Assembly (NCBI RefSeq): GCF_027706745.1
Contig: NZ_JAQFWP010000011.1
Coordinates: forward strand, 62,001 to 126,000
Source: Nocardiopsis suaedae
GTDB lineage: Bacteria > Actinomycetota > Actinomycetes > Streptosporangiales > Streptosporangiaceae
Length of the DNA: 64,000 nucleotides
Direction of reading: 5' to 3'
In this document: positions 42,506 to 50,202 of the stretch, piece by piece
Layout: each line of letters opens with the position of its first letter
Position numbering within the stretch: position 1 is the stretch's first letter
The notes under the pieces: model-generated
What the model was told of the DNA's origin: nothing
Seen by the model: the letters and a program-made list of their open reading frames with translations, nothing else
Databases searched by the model: none
Made by a program: the position numbers and the translations under genes

Positions 42506-43693
42506 ATGCCCGGATCCGTCATCGTCAGCGGCGCCCGGACGCCGATCGGCCGGCTCCTCGGCGGGCTGGCCCCGCTGAAGGCGGTCGACCTCGGCGCGGC
42601 GGCCATCGCCGCGGCCCTGGAGCGCGCCGGGATCTCCGGCGACCAGGTCGGCTACACCGTGATGGGCCAGGTGCTGCAGGCCGGGCAGGGGCAGATCCCC
42701 TCCCGCCAGGCGGCCGTCAAGGCCGGGATCCCGATGACCGTGCCCTCGCTGACCGTCAACAAGGTCTGCCTGAGCGGCCTGGACGCCATCGCGCTGGCCG
42801 ACCAGCTCATCGGCGCCGGGGAGTTCGACGTCGTCGTCGCCGGGGGCATGGAGTCCATGACCAACGCCCCGCACGTGCTGCCCGCGGGCCGCAAGGGCCA
42901 CAAGTACGGGGCGATCGAGGTGCTCGACGCCACCGAGCACGACGGGCTCACCGACCCCTTCGACGGCGAGTCGATGGGCGCCTCGACCGACCGGCACAAC
43001 GCCCGCCTCGGCCTCACCCGCGAAGAGCAGGACGCCTTCGCCGCCCTTTCCCACCAGCGCGCCGCCGCCGCCCAGAAGGACGGCCGGTTCGACGACGAGA
43101 TCACCCCGGTGCGCATCCCCCAGCGCAAGGGCGAGGACAAGGTCGTCGCGGCCGACGAGGGCGTGCGCCCCGACACCACCGCCGAGGGGCTGGCCCGGCT
43201 GCGCCCCGCCTTCGGCGAGGGCGGCACCGTCACCGCCGGGTCCGCCTCCCAGATCTCCGACGGCGCCTGCGCCGTGGTCGTCATGAGCCGCGCCAGGGCC
43301 GAGGAGCTCGGCTGCGAGGTGCTCGCCGAGATCGGCGCGCACGGGAACGTGGCCGGGCCCGACAACTCCCTGCACTCCCAGCCCTCCAACGCCGTCCGGC
43401 AGGCGCTGGGCAAGGCCGGGGCCGACGTGGCCGACCTGGACCTCGTCGAGATCAACGAGGCCTTCGCCGCCGTCGCCGTGCAGTCCATGCGGGACCTGGG
43501 CGTCACCGAGGAGAAGGTCAACGTCAACGGCGGCGCCATCGCGCTGGGCCACCCCATCGGCATGTCCGGGGCGCGGCTCGCCCTGCACCTGGCCTTCGAG
43601 CTGCGCCGCCGGGGCGGCGGCCTGGGCGCGGCCGCCCTGTGCGGGGGCGGCGGCCAGGGCGACGCGCTGCTGCTGCGGGCGCCCGGGGCCTGA
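42506..43693 (+). CDS. Acetyl-CoA C-acetyltransferase (thiolase)
   Basis: Condenses or cleaves acetoacetyl-CoA. The 395-residue thiolase II has nucleophile Cys88 ([13 protein letters not shown]), [14 protein letters not shown], the catalytic His in [16 protein letters not shown] and the second Cys in [17 protein letters not shown] lies six bases before the ATG; TATCGT near 42463 may be the -10. It is divergent from mce and shares its neighbourhood with the hydroxyacyl-CoA dehydrogenase, so acetyl-CoA to hydroxybutyryl-CoA steps are encoded close together. Confidence 0.95.
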   Translation: MPGSVIVSGARTPIGRLLGGLAPLKAVDLGAAAIAAALERAGISGDQVGYTVMGQVLQAGQGQIPSRQAAVKAGIPMTVPSLTVNKVCLSGLDAIALADQLIGAGEFDVVVAGGMESMTNAPHVLPAGRKGHKYGAIEVLDATEHDGLTDPFDGESMGASTDRHNARLGLTREEQDAFAALSHQRAAAAQKDGRFDDEITPVRIPQRKGEDKVVAADEGVRPDTTAEGLARLRPAFGEGGTVTAGSASQISDGACAVVVMSRARAEELGCEVLAEIGAHGNVAGPDNSLHSQPSNAVRQALGKAGADVADLDLVEINEAFAAVAVQSMRDLGVTEEKVNVNGGAIALGHPIGMSGARLALHLAFELRRRGGGLGAAALCGGGGQGDALLLRAPGA

Positions 43694-43696
43694 GCC

Positions 43697-44227
43697 GTGG
43701 ACGCGCTTCAACGGGTCATGGCCGCCGCCCCCGAGGGCGGCGAGCGCGAGGTGCTGGAGTCCTTCCTGGACGCCTTCCGGGTGTCCGTGGAGGAGAAGGC
43801 GGCCGGGCTGTCCGACGGGGACGCCCGGCGCCGCCTGGTGCCCTCCCGCACCACCCTGGCGGGGCTGCTGCGGCACCTGGCCCTGGTCGAGCGGAACTGG
43901 TTCGGGCACGTGCTCCAGGGGATCCCGTCCGGGGAGCTGGGCCTGGACCCGACCGACCCCGACTCCACCTGGGAGCTGCGCCCCGGCGACACGGTGGCCT
44001 CCCTCACCGAGGACTACCGGCGGGCCTGCGCCGAGTCGCGGGCCGCGGCCGCGCGGTTCGCCCTGGAGGACGCGGTGCCCCAGCCCGAGCTGGGGCGGGT
44101 CACCCTCCGCTGGATCTACGTGCACATGATCGAGGAGACCGCCCGGCACGCCGGGCACGCCGACATCCTGCGCGAGCAGACCGACGGCTCCACCGGCCGG
44201 TTCGCGGCGGAGCACGAGCGGCACTAG
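43697..44227 (+). CDS. DinB/DUF664-family protein
   Basis: A four-helix metal-binding protein of 176 residues. Likely metal ligands are the His in LLRHLALVERNWFGHVL (about 56-75) and the HxxxH of ETARHAGHADILRE (about 150-163). In actinobacteria this family includes mycothiol-dependent enzymes, so a thiol transferase or isomerase role is possible but unproven. GTG start three bases after the thiolase stop, hence co-transcribed. The stop lies within a 9-bp tandem repeat leading to meaB. Confidence 0.85.
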   Translation: MDALQRVMAAAPEGGEREVLESFLDAFRVSVEEKAAGLSDGDARRRLVPSRTTLAGLLRHLALVERNWFGHVLQGIPSGELGLDPTDPDSTWELRPGDTVASLTEDYRRACAESRAAAARFALEDAVPQPELGRVTLRWIYVHMIEETARHAGHADILREQTDGSTGRFAAEHERH

Positions 44228-44257
44228 CGGTACGAGCGGCACGAGCGGCACGAAGGA
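44213..44257 (+). repeat. Tandem 9-bp repeat across the DinB-like stop and the meaB ribosome site
   Basis: Units CACGAGCGG, CACTAGCGG, TACGAGCGG, CACGAGCGG and a divergent CACGAAGGA. The TAG in the second unit is the stop codon; the last, diverged unit supplies the AAGGA of the meaB ribosome site. Confidence 0.8.
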
Positions 44258-44265
44258 GTGGCAGG

Positions 44266-45213
44266 TTGGACGTCCCCGGTCTCGTCGAGCGGGTGCTGCG
44301 CGGCGAGCGGCGCGCGGTGGCGCGCGCCGTGTCCCTGGTGGAGAACGGCGCCCCGCAGCTGCGGGAGGTCATGGCCGGGCTGGCCCCGTCGGCGGGGCGC
44401 GCCCGCATCGTCGGCCTGACCGGCGCCCCCGGCGTCGGCAAGTCGACCACCACCAGCGCGCTCACCGCCGAGCTGCGCAAGCGCGGCCGCACCGTGGCCG
44501 TGCTCGCCGTCGACCCGTCCTCGCCCTTCAGCGGCGGGGCGCTGCTCGGCGACCGGGTGCGCATGCAGGACCACGCCACCGACCCGGGGGTGTTCATCCG
44601 CTCCATGGCCAGCCGCGGGCACCTGGGCGGGCTGTCCTGGGCCACCCCGCACGCGCTGCGGGTGCTCGACGCCGCCGGGTTCGACACCGTGCTGGTGGAG
44701 ACCGTCGGCGTCGGCCAGGCCGAGGTGGACATCGCCGGGCACGCCGACACCACGGTCGTGCTGGCCGCACCCGGCATGGGCGACGGCATCCAGGCCGCCA
44801 AGGCCGGGGTGCTGGAGATCGCCGACGTGTTCGCGGTCAACAAGGCCGACCGGGAGGGCGCCCGCGCCACCGTGCGCGACCTGCGCCAGATGGTGGCCAT
44901 GGCCGAGCGGGAGACCGGGGAGTGGAAGCCCCCGGTGGCCAGCACCGTCGCCTCCGCCGGCGAGGGCGTCGACGAACTGCTCGACCACCTGGACAAGCAC
45001 GCCGAGTACCTGCGCGCGTCGGGCCTGCTGGCCCGGCGGCGCCGCGCCCGCGCCCGCGAGGAGGTCGAGGCCATCGCGATGAAGGCGCTGCGCGACCGCC
45101 TGGCCGACGTGCACGGCCACGACGCGCTGGACCGCCTCGCCGACGAGGTCGTCGCCGGGGCCGACCCCTACACCGCCGCCGACTCCCTGCTCAAGGCGCT
45201 GAACGGCGCATAG
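44266..45213 (+). CDS. meaB: Mutase-associated GTPase chaperone MeaB
   Basis: G3E-type GTPase that loads adenosylcobalamin and protects acyl-CoA mutases from inactivation. The 315-residue protein has Walker A GLTGAPGVGKST (about 48-59), VLAVDPSSPFSGGALLGDR with the switch aspartate, VETVGVGQAEVDI and NKAD for guanine recognition. TTG at 44266 was chosen: AAGGAG lies seven bases upstream and other in-frame starts would sit inside the DinB-like gene. Its partner is probably the IcmA-type mutase 5 kb on or a methylmalonyl-CoA mutase elsewhere. It overlaps the convergent acetyltransferase gene by 23 bases. Confidence 0.94.
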   Translation: MDVPGLVERVLRGERRAVARAVSLVENGAPQLREVMAGLAPSAGRARIVGLTGAPGVGKSTTTSALTAELRKRGRTVAVLAVDPSSPFSGGALLGDRVRMQDHATDPGVFIRSMASRGHLGGLSWATPHALRVLDAAGFDTVLVETVGVGQAEVDIAGHADTTVVLAAPGMGDGIQAAKAGVLEIADVFAVNKADREGARATVRDLRQMVAMAERETGEWKPPVASTVASAGEGVDELLDHLDKHAEYLRASGLLARRRRARAREEVEAIAMKALRDRLADVHGHDALDRLADEVVAGADPYTAADSLLKALNGA

Positions 45214-45634
45214 GCACGTGGGGGATGCCGTCCTCCAGGAATTCGGGCCCGTCCTCGGCGAAGCCGTAGCGCGCGTAGAGGCCCCGGACCCGCGTCTGGG
45301 CGTCCAGGACGGCCTCCCGCGGGCCGATGCGCTCCAGGGCCGCCTCCACGAGGCGGCCCGCCACGCCCCGGCCGCGGGCCTCGGCGGCGGTGGCCACCCG
45401 CCCGATCCGGGCGGTGCCGCCCTCCTCTTCCAGCACCCGCAGGCACCCCAGCACGCGGTCCCCTTCGGCGGCCCACACGTGCAGCGTCCCGGGCTCGGTG
45501 TCGCGCCCGTCCAGCTCGGGATAGGGGCAGTCCTGCTCGACGATGAACACGTCGACGCGCAGGCGCAGCAGGTCATAGAGGGTGGAGGCGTCCAGGCCGG
45601 CGAAGCCCGACGCCCGCACGGTGATCACGGACAT
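45191..45634 (-). CDS. GNAT acetyltransferase (ElaA-like)
   Basis: A 147-residue GNAT fold: N-terminal TLYDLLRLRVDVFIVEQDCPYPELDG is characteristic of ElaA, and RVATAAEARGRGVAGRLVEAAL provides the acetyl-CoA pyrophosphate loop (RGRGVAG). Substrate unknown. ATG at 45634 was preferred over one four codons earlier because the -10 TATGCT lies exactly seven bases before it. Confidence 0.88.
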   Translation of the reverse strand: MSVITVRASGFAGLDASTLYDLLRLRVDVFIVEQDCPYPELDGRDTEPGTLHVWAAEGDRVLGCLRVLEEEGGTARIGRVATAAEARGRGVAGRLVEAALERIGPREAVLDAQTRVRGLYARYGFAEDGPEFLEDGIPHVPMRRSAP

Positions 45635-45641
45635 GGGTCCG

Positions 45642-45647
45642 AGCATA
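45642..45647 (-). promoter_or_regulatory. -10 element TATGCT, leaderless start of the GNAT gene
   Basis: On the minus strand TATGCT, seven bases, then ATG at 45634. Confidence 0.6.
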
Positions 45648-45698
45648 GGGCGGGGCGCCGCCGTCTCCCGTCGGCAGCGCCCCGCGTCCGGGGAGGGC

Positions 45699-47399
45699 CT
45701 ACTCTCTTCCGTTCAGCTCGCCGTGCAGGGCGGCGGTCAGCTCACCCTGCGCGGTGTCGCCGTCCAGGGACCAGGCCATCGCGCCGCTGAGCCCGTACTC
45801 GCGCGCCCAGGAGGCCTTCTGGGCGATGGCGGTGGCGTCGTCGTAGTTCCACCACTGGTCGCCGTCGTAGATCCAGGCCGTGCCCGCGTGGTCGTCCCGG
45901 TGCACGGTGAACCCCTCGGAGGCGGCCATCTCCTTGAGGACGTTGAAGTCGTTGTAGCCGGGGTCGCGGGGTCCGGGCGCCGCGCCGTCGGCCGCCTGCC
46001 ACAGCCCGTCCCCGTCCGGCCCGGGCTCCACGCCCTGCCAGCCGCGCCCGTAGAAGGGCATGCCCATCACGATGTCCTCGGGGTCGGCCCCGCGGTCCAC
46101 CCACTCCTGGACGACCGTCTCGTAGGAGCGGGGCGCCCCGGCCGGGTCGCCCTCGGCCACCCGCACGTTCGCCTGGTGCCCGGTGGCCGGGTTCCAGGCG
46201 CCGGTCAGGTCGTAGCCCTGCACGTTGATGAAGTCCAGGTCCTCCATGAGCGCGGGCACCTCGTACCCGGCGTCGATGGCGCCGGTGTTGGCCGGCATGA
46301 ACGAGGTGAGCAGGTACTCCTGGCCGGTCTCCTCGCCCAGGGCGTCCATCTGGCCGCGGAACTCCTGCACCAGCGCGGTGAAGTTCTCCTTGTCCTCGGG
46401 CCGGACGACGTTGCCGGGCTCGCCCGGGGTGGCGGGCCACTCCCAGTCCAGGTCGATGCCGTCGAACAGCCCCGCGGCGGCGCCCTCGCCGCCCGCGCCG
46501 TTGCGCTCGGGCAGGTTCCCGCGCAGGAACATGTCGACGCAGGAGGCGACCGCCTCCTCGCGGTTCTCCGGCAGCGCCGCGTCCGAGAAGTCCGTGGACC
46601 ACGACCAGCCGCCCAGGGCGATGGACACCTTCAGGCCGGGGTTGGCCTCCTTCAGCTCGCGGAGCTGGTTGAAGGTGCCGCGCAGCGGCTGCCCGTCGGC
46701 GTCGGCGGTGCCGTCGACGCTCTCCTCGGCGGGGTAGGGGCGGCCGTAGTCCCAGAAGGCCTCGCCCTCGCCCTCCTCGTCGCTGGCGAAGCAGCCGTCG
46801 CCGTCGATGTTGGCGAAGGCGTAGATGACGTGGGTGAGCTTGTCGGCCTGCCCGGTGTCCTCCAGCGTCCTGGGGTGGAAGCCCTTGTCCTCGGCGCCCC
46901 ACTGGGTGAAGTAGCCGACCTGGCGGTACTCGGGGTCCTCGCCGCCTCCGTCGCCGTCCCCGTCCCCGTCGTCCCCGCCGTCGCAGGGGGCGCCGTTGAG
47001 GGTGCAGGCGACCGGGTCGGTGGCGCCGTCCCCGTCGTAGCGGCCGTTGTAGCCGAAGGTGGAGGTGCCGCCGGGCGGGACGGCCGCGCCCCAGTGCGGG
47101 GGAGCGGCGGTGTAGCCGCCGCCGGACTCCTCCAGCTCGGCGTTCCACATCTGGTGGACCTCGGCGCCCTCGGGGAGGGCGAACTCCAGGCTCCAGTCCT
47201 CCAGCGGTTCGGTGCCGGGGTTGGTGATGGTGATCTGCGCCTGGTAGCCGCCGGGCCACCGGGAGATCTCGGTGTGCTCGGCGGTGGGGGCGGGGCCGCC
47301 GCCCGGCGCGGCCTGGGCCGCGCCGGGCGCGAGCGGGACGAGCAGCAGGGCGGCGGCCGTGGCCGCCCCGGCCGCGAGGGGGATGCGGGCAGAGCGCAT
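45699..47399 (-). CDS. Secreted chitinase: CBM2-type module and GH18 catalytic domain
   Basis: Extracellular endo- or processive chitinase. Signal peptide about 1-30, then a carbohydrate-binding module of the CBM2 type (about 40-138, aromatic residues plus Cys132-Cys139), a Gly/Asp-rich linker (about 140-157) and GH18 (about 158-560). The catalytic motif is FDGIDLDWEWP, with acid Glu320; SxGG is present as ALGGWSWS. 566 residues. ATG with GAGGGAG upstream. It carries the same promoter-proximal motif as the second chitinase, transcribed in the same direction just upstream. Confidence 0.95.
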   Translation of the reverse strand: MRSARIPLAAGAATAAALLLVPLAPGAAQAAPGGGPAPTAEHTEISRWPGGYQAQITITNPGTEPLEDWSLEFALPEGAEVHQMWNAELEESGGGYTAAPPHWGAAVPPGGTSTFGYNGRYDGDGATDPVACTLNGAPCDGGDDGDGDGDGGGEDPEYRQVGYFTQWGAEDKGFHPRTLEDTGQADKLTHVIYAFANIDGDGCFASDEEGEGEAFWDYGRPYPAEESVDGTADADGQPLRGTFNQLRELKEANPGLKVSIALGGWSWSTDFSDAALPENREEAVASCVDMFLRGNLPERNGAGGEGAAAGLFDGIDLDWEWPATPGEPGNVVRPEDKENFTALVQEFRGQMDALGEETGQEYLLTSFMPANTGAIDAGYEVPALMEDLDFINVQGYDLTGAWNPATGHQANVRVAEGDPAGAPRSYETVVQEWVDRGADPEDIVMGMPFYGRGWQGVEPGPDGDGLWQAADGAAPGPRDPGYNDFNVLKEMAASEGFTVHRDDHAGTAWIYDGDQWWNYDDATAIAQKASWAREYGLSGAMAWSLDGDTAQGELTAALHGELNGRE

Positions 47400-47431
47400 G
47401 CGGGGGGTACTCCCTCTGACGTGCCGAACTT

Positions 47432-47449
47432 TTAAGAAACTTAACTATT
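47432..47449 (-). promoter_or_regulatory. Shared chitinase promoter motif, copy 1
   Basis: TTAAGAAACTTAACTATT on the plus strand, containing the perfect palindrome TTAAG-AAA-CTTAA, starts 33 bases upstream of the first chitinase. On the coding strand TAGTTA could be the -10 and the palindrome the adjoining operator. It matches copy 2 at 16 of 18 positions. Confidence 0.65.
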
Positions 47450-47490
47450 TCCTTCGGTGGCGGTCAACGGAGGTTCCGCGCTGCACAACG

Positions 47491-47528
47491 CCCTGCTCCG
47501 CGTCCCCTGCTCCGCGTCCCCTGCTCCG
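47491..47528. repeat. 14-bp tandem repeat between the two chitinase genes
   Basis: The unit CCCTGCTCCG begins at 47491, 47505 and 47519, with a 14-base period (CCCTGCTCCGCGTC). It lies just past the stop of the upstream chitinase gene. Confidence 0.7.
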
Positions 47529-47539
47529 TCCCCCGCGGA

Positions 47540-49522
47540 TCAGGCCAGCGAGCCGTCCAGCGACCGCATCAGCGTCCCCTGGGCATCGTCGCCGTCGAGC
47601 GACCACACCATGGCCCCGCCCAGGCCCCGGCCGTTGATCCAGTCGGCCTTGCGGCGCATCTCGGTCTCGTCGTCGAAGGTCCACAGGGTGGTGCCGTCGT
47701 AGATCCAGGCGGCCCCGGCCTGCTCGTCGCGGTGCAGGGTGTACCCCTGGCCCGGCAGGTCCTTCAGCCGCTTCCAGTCCTCGATGCCGTCCTCATAGGT
47801 TCCGGGGGCCGGGCCGGTGGAGGACTGGAACATCCCGTCGCCGTTCGGCCCCGGCTGCACGCCGGTCCACCCGCGGCTGTAGAAGGGCACGCCCATCACG
47901 ATGTCCGCGGGGTCGGCGCCGCGCGAGGTCCAGGCGTCCAGCGCGATCTCCCCGCTGAACCGCCGTTCGGGCTCGCTCGGGTCGTCCGCGGCCAGCACCA
48001 GGTTGGACTGGTGGGCCGTCGTCGTCTCCCAGGCGCCGTGGTAGTCGTACCCCTGCAGGGTGATGAAGTCGAAGTCCGGCATGATCTTCGCGACCTCGAA
48101 TCCGGCCTCCACCTTCGCCGGGTCCGCCGGCATGAAGGACGTCAGCTCGAACGTGCGCCCGGTCTCGGTCTCCAAGGCGTCGAGCTGGGAGCGGAACTCG
48201 GCCACGAGCGCGGTGAAGTTCTGCTTGTCCTCGGGCTTGAAGACGTTGTCCGGGTGGCCCTCCGAGCCCGGCCACTCCCAGTCCAGGTCGATGCCGTCGA
48301 ACACGCCGTAGGCCGACCCGGGGCCGCCCGCGCCGTCGAAGGCCGGCAGGTTGCCGCGCAGGAACATGTCGATGCACGAGGAGGCCATGCGCTGCCGCGA
48401 CTCCGGCGTGCTCGCCGCGTCCGAGATGTTCTTGGACCAGGTCCACCCGCCGATCGACAGGTTCACCTTCAGGTGCGGGTGCTTCTCCTTGAGCTCGCGG
48501 AGCTGGTTGAAGTTGCCGCGCAGGTCCTGGTCCCAGGTGTCGCCCACGCCGTCCACGCTCTCGTCGGCGCGGAAGGAGCGGCCGTAGTCGGCCCAGGCGT
48601 CGCCCTGGCCGAGCTGGTTGGCCTGGAAGCACTGCCCGTTGGCGTTGATGTTGGCGAAGGCGTAGTTGATGTGGGTCAGCCGGTCGGCCGTGCCGCTGGT
48701 GTCGACGTTCTTCACCAGGTAGCCGCGGTCGTAGATGCCCCACTGGGTGAAGTAGCCGACCCGCTTGCCGCCGCCGGGCCCGCCGGGGTCGCCGCCGGTG
48801 TCCGTGCGGGCGGTGGCCGCCGTGCTCTCGGCCGACCGGTTGCCCGCGGCGTCGAAGGCGCGGACGGTGAAGGTGTACTCGGTGTCGGGGTCCAGGCCCG
48901 AGACGGTGGCCGACGGGGTGTCCCCGATGACGGTGCGCACCGCCTGTCCGCCGGAGAGCACCTCGTATCCGGCCACGCCGACGTCGTCGGTGGAGCCGGT
49001 CCAGGACAGCCCGACGCTGCTGGAGGTGGTGCCCGAGACCGACAGCCCCTCCGGCGCGGTCGGCGCCTCGGTGTCGTCCCCGCCGGGCCCGCCCGCGCAC
49101 GGGGAGCCGTTGACGGTGCAGGAGACCGGCGCGGTCTCGGTGGCGCCGGAGGACAGGGAGCCGTTGAAGCCGATCTGGTAGGTGCCGCCGGCCGGGACGG
49201 TCGCCCCCCAGCTCGGCGGGGTGAGCGTGTAGTCGCTGCCGGCCTTGTCCATGGTGGCGTTCCACAGGCTGGTGATCTCGGCGCCGCCGGGCAGCGTCAC
49301 CTCGATCCGCCAGTCGGACAGGTCGGCGGAGGAGGCGTTGTCGATGGTGAACTGGCCGCTGTAGCCGGTCTCCCAGGAGGAGCCCTCGGTGTAGACGACG
49401 GTGACGCCCTCGGGGGCGGCCGCGGGGGCCGGGTCGGCCGCGGCGGGGGCGGCCGACAGGGCGAGGGGGAGCGCGGTCACCGCGGCGATCACCGCGGCGA
49501 GTGCGGGGGGTCTGCGGGACAT
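47540..49522 (-). CDS. Secreted chitinase: CBM2-type module, fibronectin III domain and GH18
   Basis: Extracellular chitinase of 660 residues. Signal peptide about 1-29, CBM2-type module (about 38-142, Cys135-Cys142), FnIII (about 152-240, PSATVSGLDPDTEYTFTVRA), then GH18 (about 254-655) with FDGIDLDWEWP and acid Glu416. The GH18 domain is clearly related to that of the first chitinase (shared GYFTQWG, FNQLRELKE, DMFLRGNLP), so the pair probably arose by duplication followed by loss or gain of the FnIII module. Divergent from the MarR gene. Confidence 0.95.
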   Translation of the reverse strand: MSRRPPALAAVIAAVTALPLALSAAPAAADPAPAAAPEGVTVVYTEGSSWETGYSGQFTIDNASSADLSDWRIEVTLPGGAEITSLWNATMDKAGSDYTLTPPSWGATVPAGGTYQIGFNGSLSSGATETAPVSCTVNGSPCAGGPGGDDTEAPTAPEGLSVSGTTSSSVGLSWTGSTDDVGVAGYEVLSGGQAVRTVIGDTPSATVSGLDPDTEYTFTVRAFDAAGNRSAESTAATARTDTGGDPGGPGGGKRVGYFTQWGIYDRGYLVKNVDTSGTADRLTHINYAFANINANGQCFQANQLGQGDAWADYGRSFRADESVDGVGDTWDQDLRGNFNQLRELKEKHPHLKVNLSIGGWTWSKNISDAASTPESRQRMASSCIDMFLRGNLPAFDGAGGPGSAYGVFDGIDLDWEWPGSEGHPDNVFKPEDKQNFTALVAEFRSQLDALETETGRTFELTSFMPADPAKVEAGFEVAKIMPDFDFITLQGYDYHGAWETTTAHQSNLVLAADDPSEPERRFSGEIALDAWTSRGADPADIVMGVPFYSRGWTGVQPGPNGDGMFQSSTGPAPGTYEDGIEDWKRLKDLPGQGYTLHRDEQAGAAWIYDGTTLWTFDDETEMRRKADWINGRGLGGAMVWSLDGDDAQGTLMRSLDGSLA

Positions 49523-49552
49523 GGGGGTGTCCTCACGCTCGGGGGTTAATTT

Positions 49553-49570
49553 TTAGGAAAGTTAACTATT
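49553..49570 (-). promoter_or_regulatory. Shared chitinase promoter motif, copy 2
   Basis: TTAGGAAAGTTAACTATT on the plus strand, starting 31 bases upstream of the second chitinase, differs from copy 1 at two positions and lies at nearly the same distance from its gene. The motif is flanked by TTAAT and ATTAA, an extra inverted repeat. Confidence 0.65.
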
Positions 49571-49636
49571 AATTTCCCGCGAGGCAAGGGCCCTTCCCGG
49601 TCCGGCGTCCCGGGCGCGGGCGTGTGCGCAGGTCGC

Positions 49637-49642
49637 TACAGT
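49637..49642 (+). promoter_or_regulatory. -10 element TACAGT, leaderless start of the MarR gene
   Basis: TACAGT, six bases, then GTG at 49649; no ribosome site. Confidence 0.55.
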
Positions 49643-49648
49643 GGCCGC

Positions 49649-50179
49649 GTGGGAAACCCGCTCAATCTGCCGTTCGACCCGATCGAGCGCGCGCACGAGA
49701 ACTGGACGCGGCGCTGGGGCGCCTCGCCCGCCATGGCCGCGGTCACCTCGGTCATGCGCGCCCAGCAGATCCTCATCGGCCGCCTCGACGCCGCCCTCAA
49801 GCCCTACGCGCTCACCTTCGCCCGCTACGAGGCCCTGGTCCTGCTCACCTTCAGCCACTCCGGCGGACTGCCCCTGGGCAAGATCGGCGAGCGGCTCATG
49901 GTGCACCCCACCAGCGTCACCAACACCATCGACCGGCTGGAGCGCCAGGGGTTCGTGCGCCGCAAGCCCAACCCCAGCGACGGGCGCGGGACCCTGGCCG
50001 AGATCACCGGGGAGGGGCGCGAGGTGGTCGAGCAGGCCACCCGGGACCTGCTGGACATGGACTTCGGGCTGGAGGGCTACACCGGCGAGGAGCTGCGCGA
50101 GATGCACCGCTCCTTCGTCAAGCTGCGGGTGGGGTTCGGGGACTTCCCCGATCCGGAGGGCGCCCCTACCGAAAATTAG
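49649..50179 (+). CDS. MarR-family transcriptional regulator
   Basis: Winged-helix dimeric regulator, 176 residues. Core region about 45-135: LTFARYEALVLLTFSHSGGL, IGERLMVHPTSVTNTIDRLERQGFVRR (recognition helix) and GRGTLAEITGEGREV (wing). Such proteins usually repress adjacent genes and respond to phenolic or metabolic ligands. GTG at 49649 was chosen from the -10 six bases away; the frame is open a little further left. Its neighbours are a divergent chitinase and, 23 bases downstream, the IcmA-type mutase gene, which it may regulate. Confidence 0.92.
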   Translation: MGNPLNLPFDPIERAHENWTRRWGASPAMAAVTSVMRAQQILIGRLDAALKPYALTFARYEALVLLTFSHSGGLPLGKIGERLMVHPTSVTNTIDRLERQGFVRRKPNPSDGRGTLAEITGEGREVVEQATRDLLDMDFGLEGYTGEELREMHRSFVKLRVGFGDFPDPEGAPTEN

Positions 50180-50189
50180 TTGGAAGTCC

Positions 50190-50195
50190 TACTAT
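50190..50195 (+). promoter_or_regulatory. -10 element TACTAT, leaderless start of the mutase gene
   Basis: TACTAT, seven bases, then ATG at 50203. It lies just after the MarR stop, so the mutase can be expressed independently. Confidence 0.6.
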
Positions 50196-50202
50196 CGTCG
50201 GT

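Noticed and set aside
41672-44251. An 859-codon minus-strand frame opposite the thiolase and DinB-like genes, starting MPLVPLVPLV
   Set aside because: The repetitive start is the antisense of the 9-bp tandem repeat, and the rest is antisense of well-supported genes.
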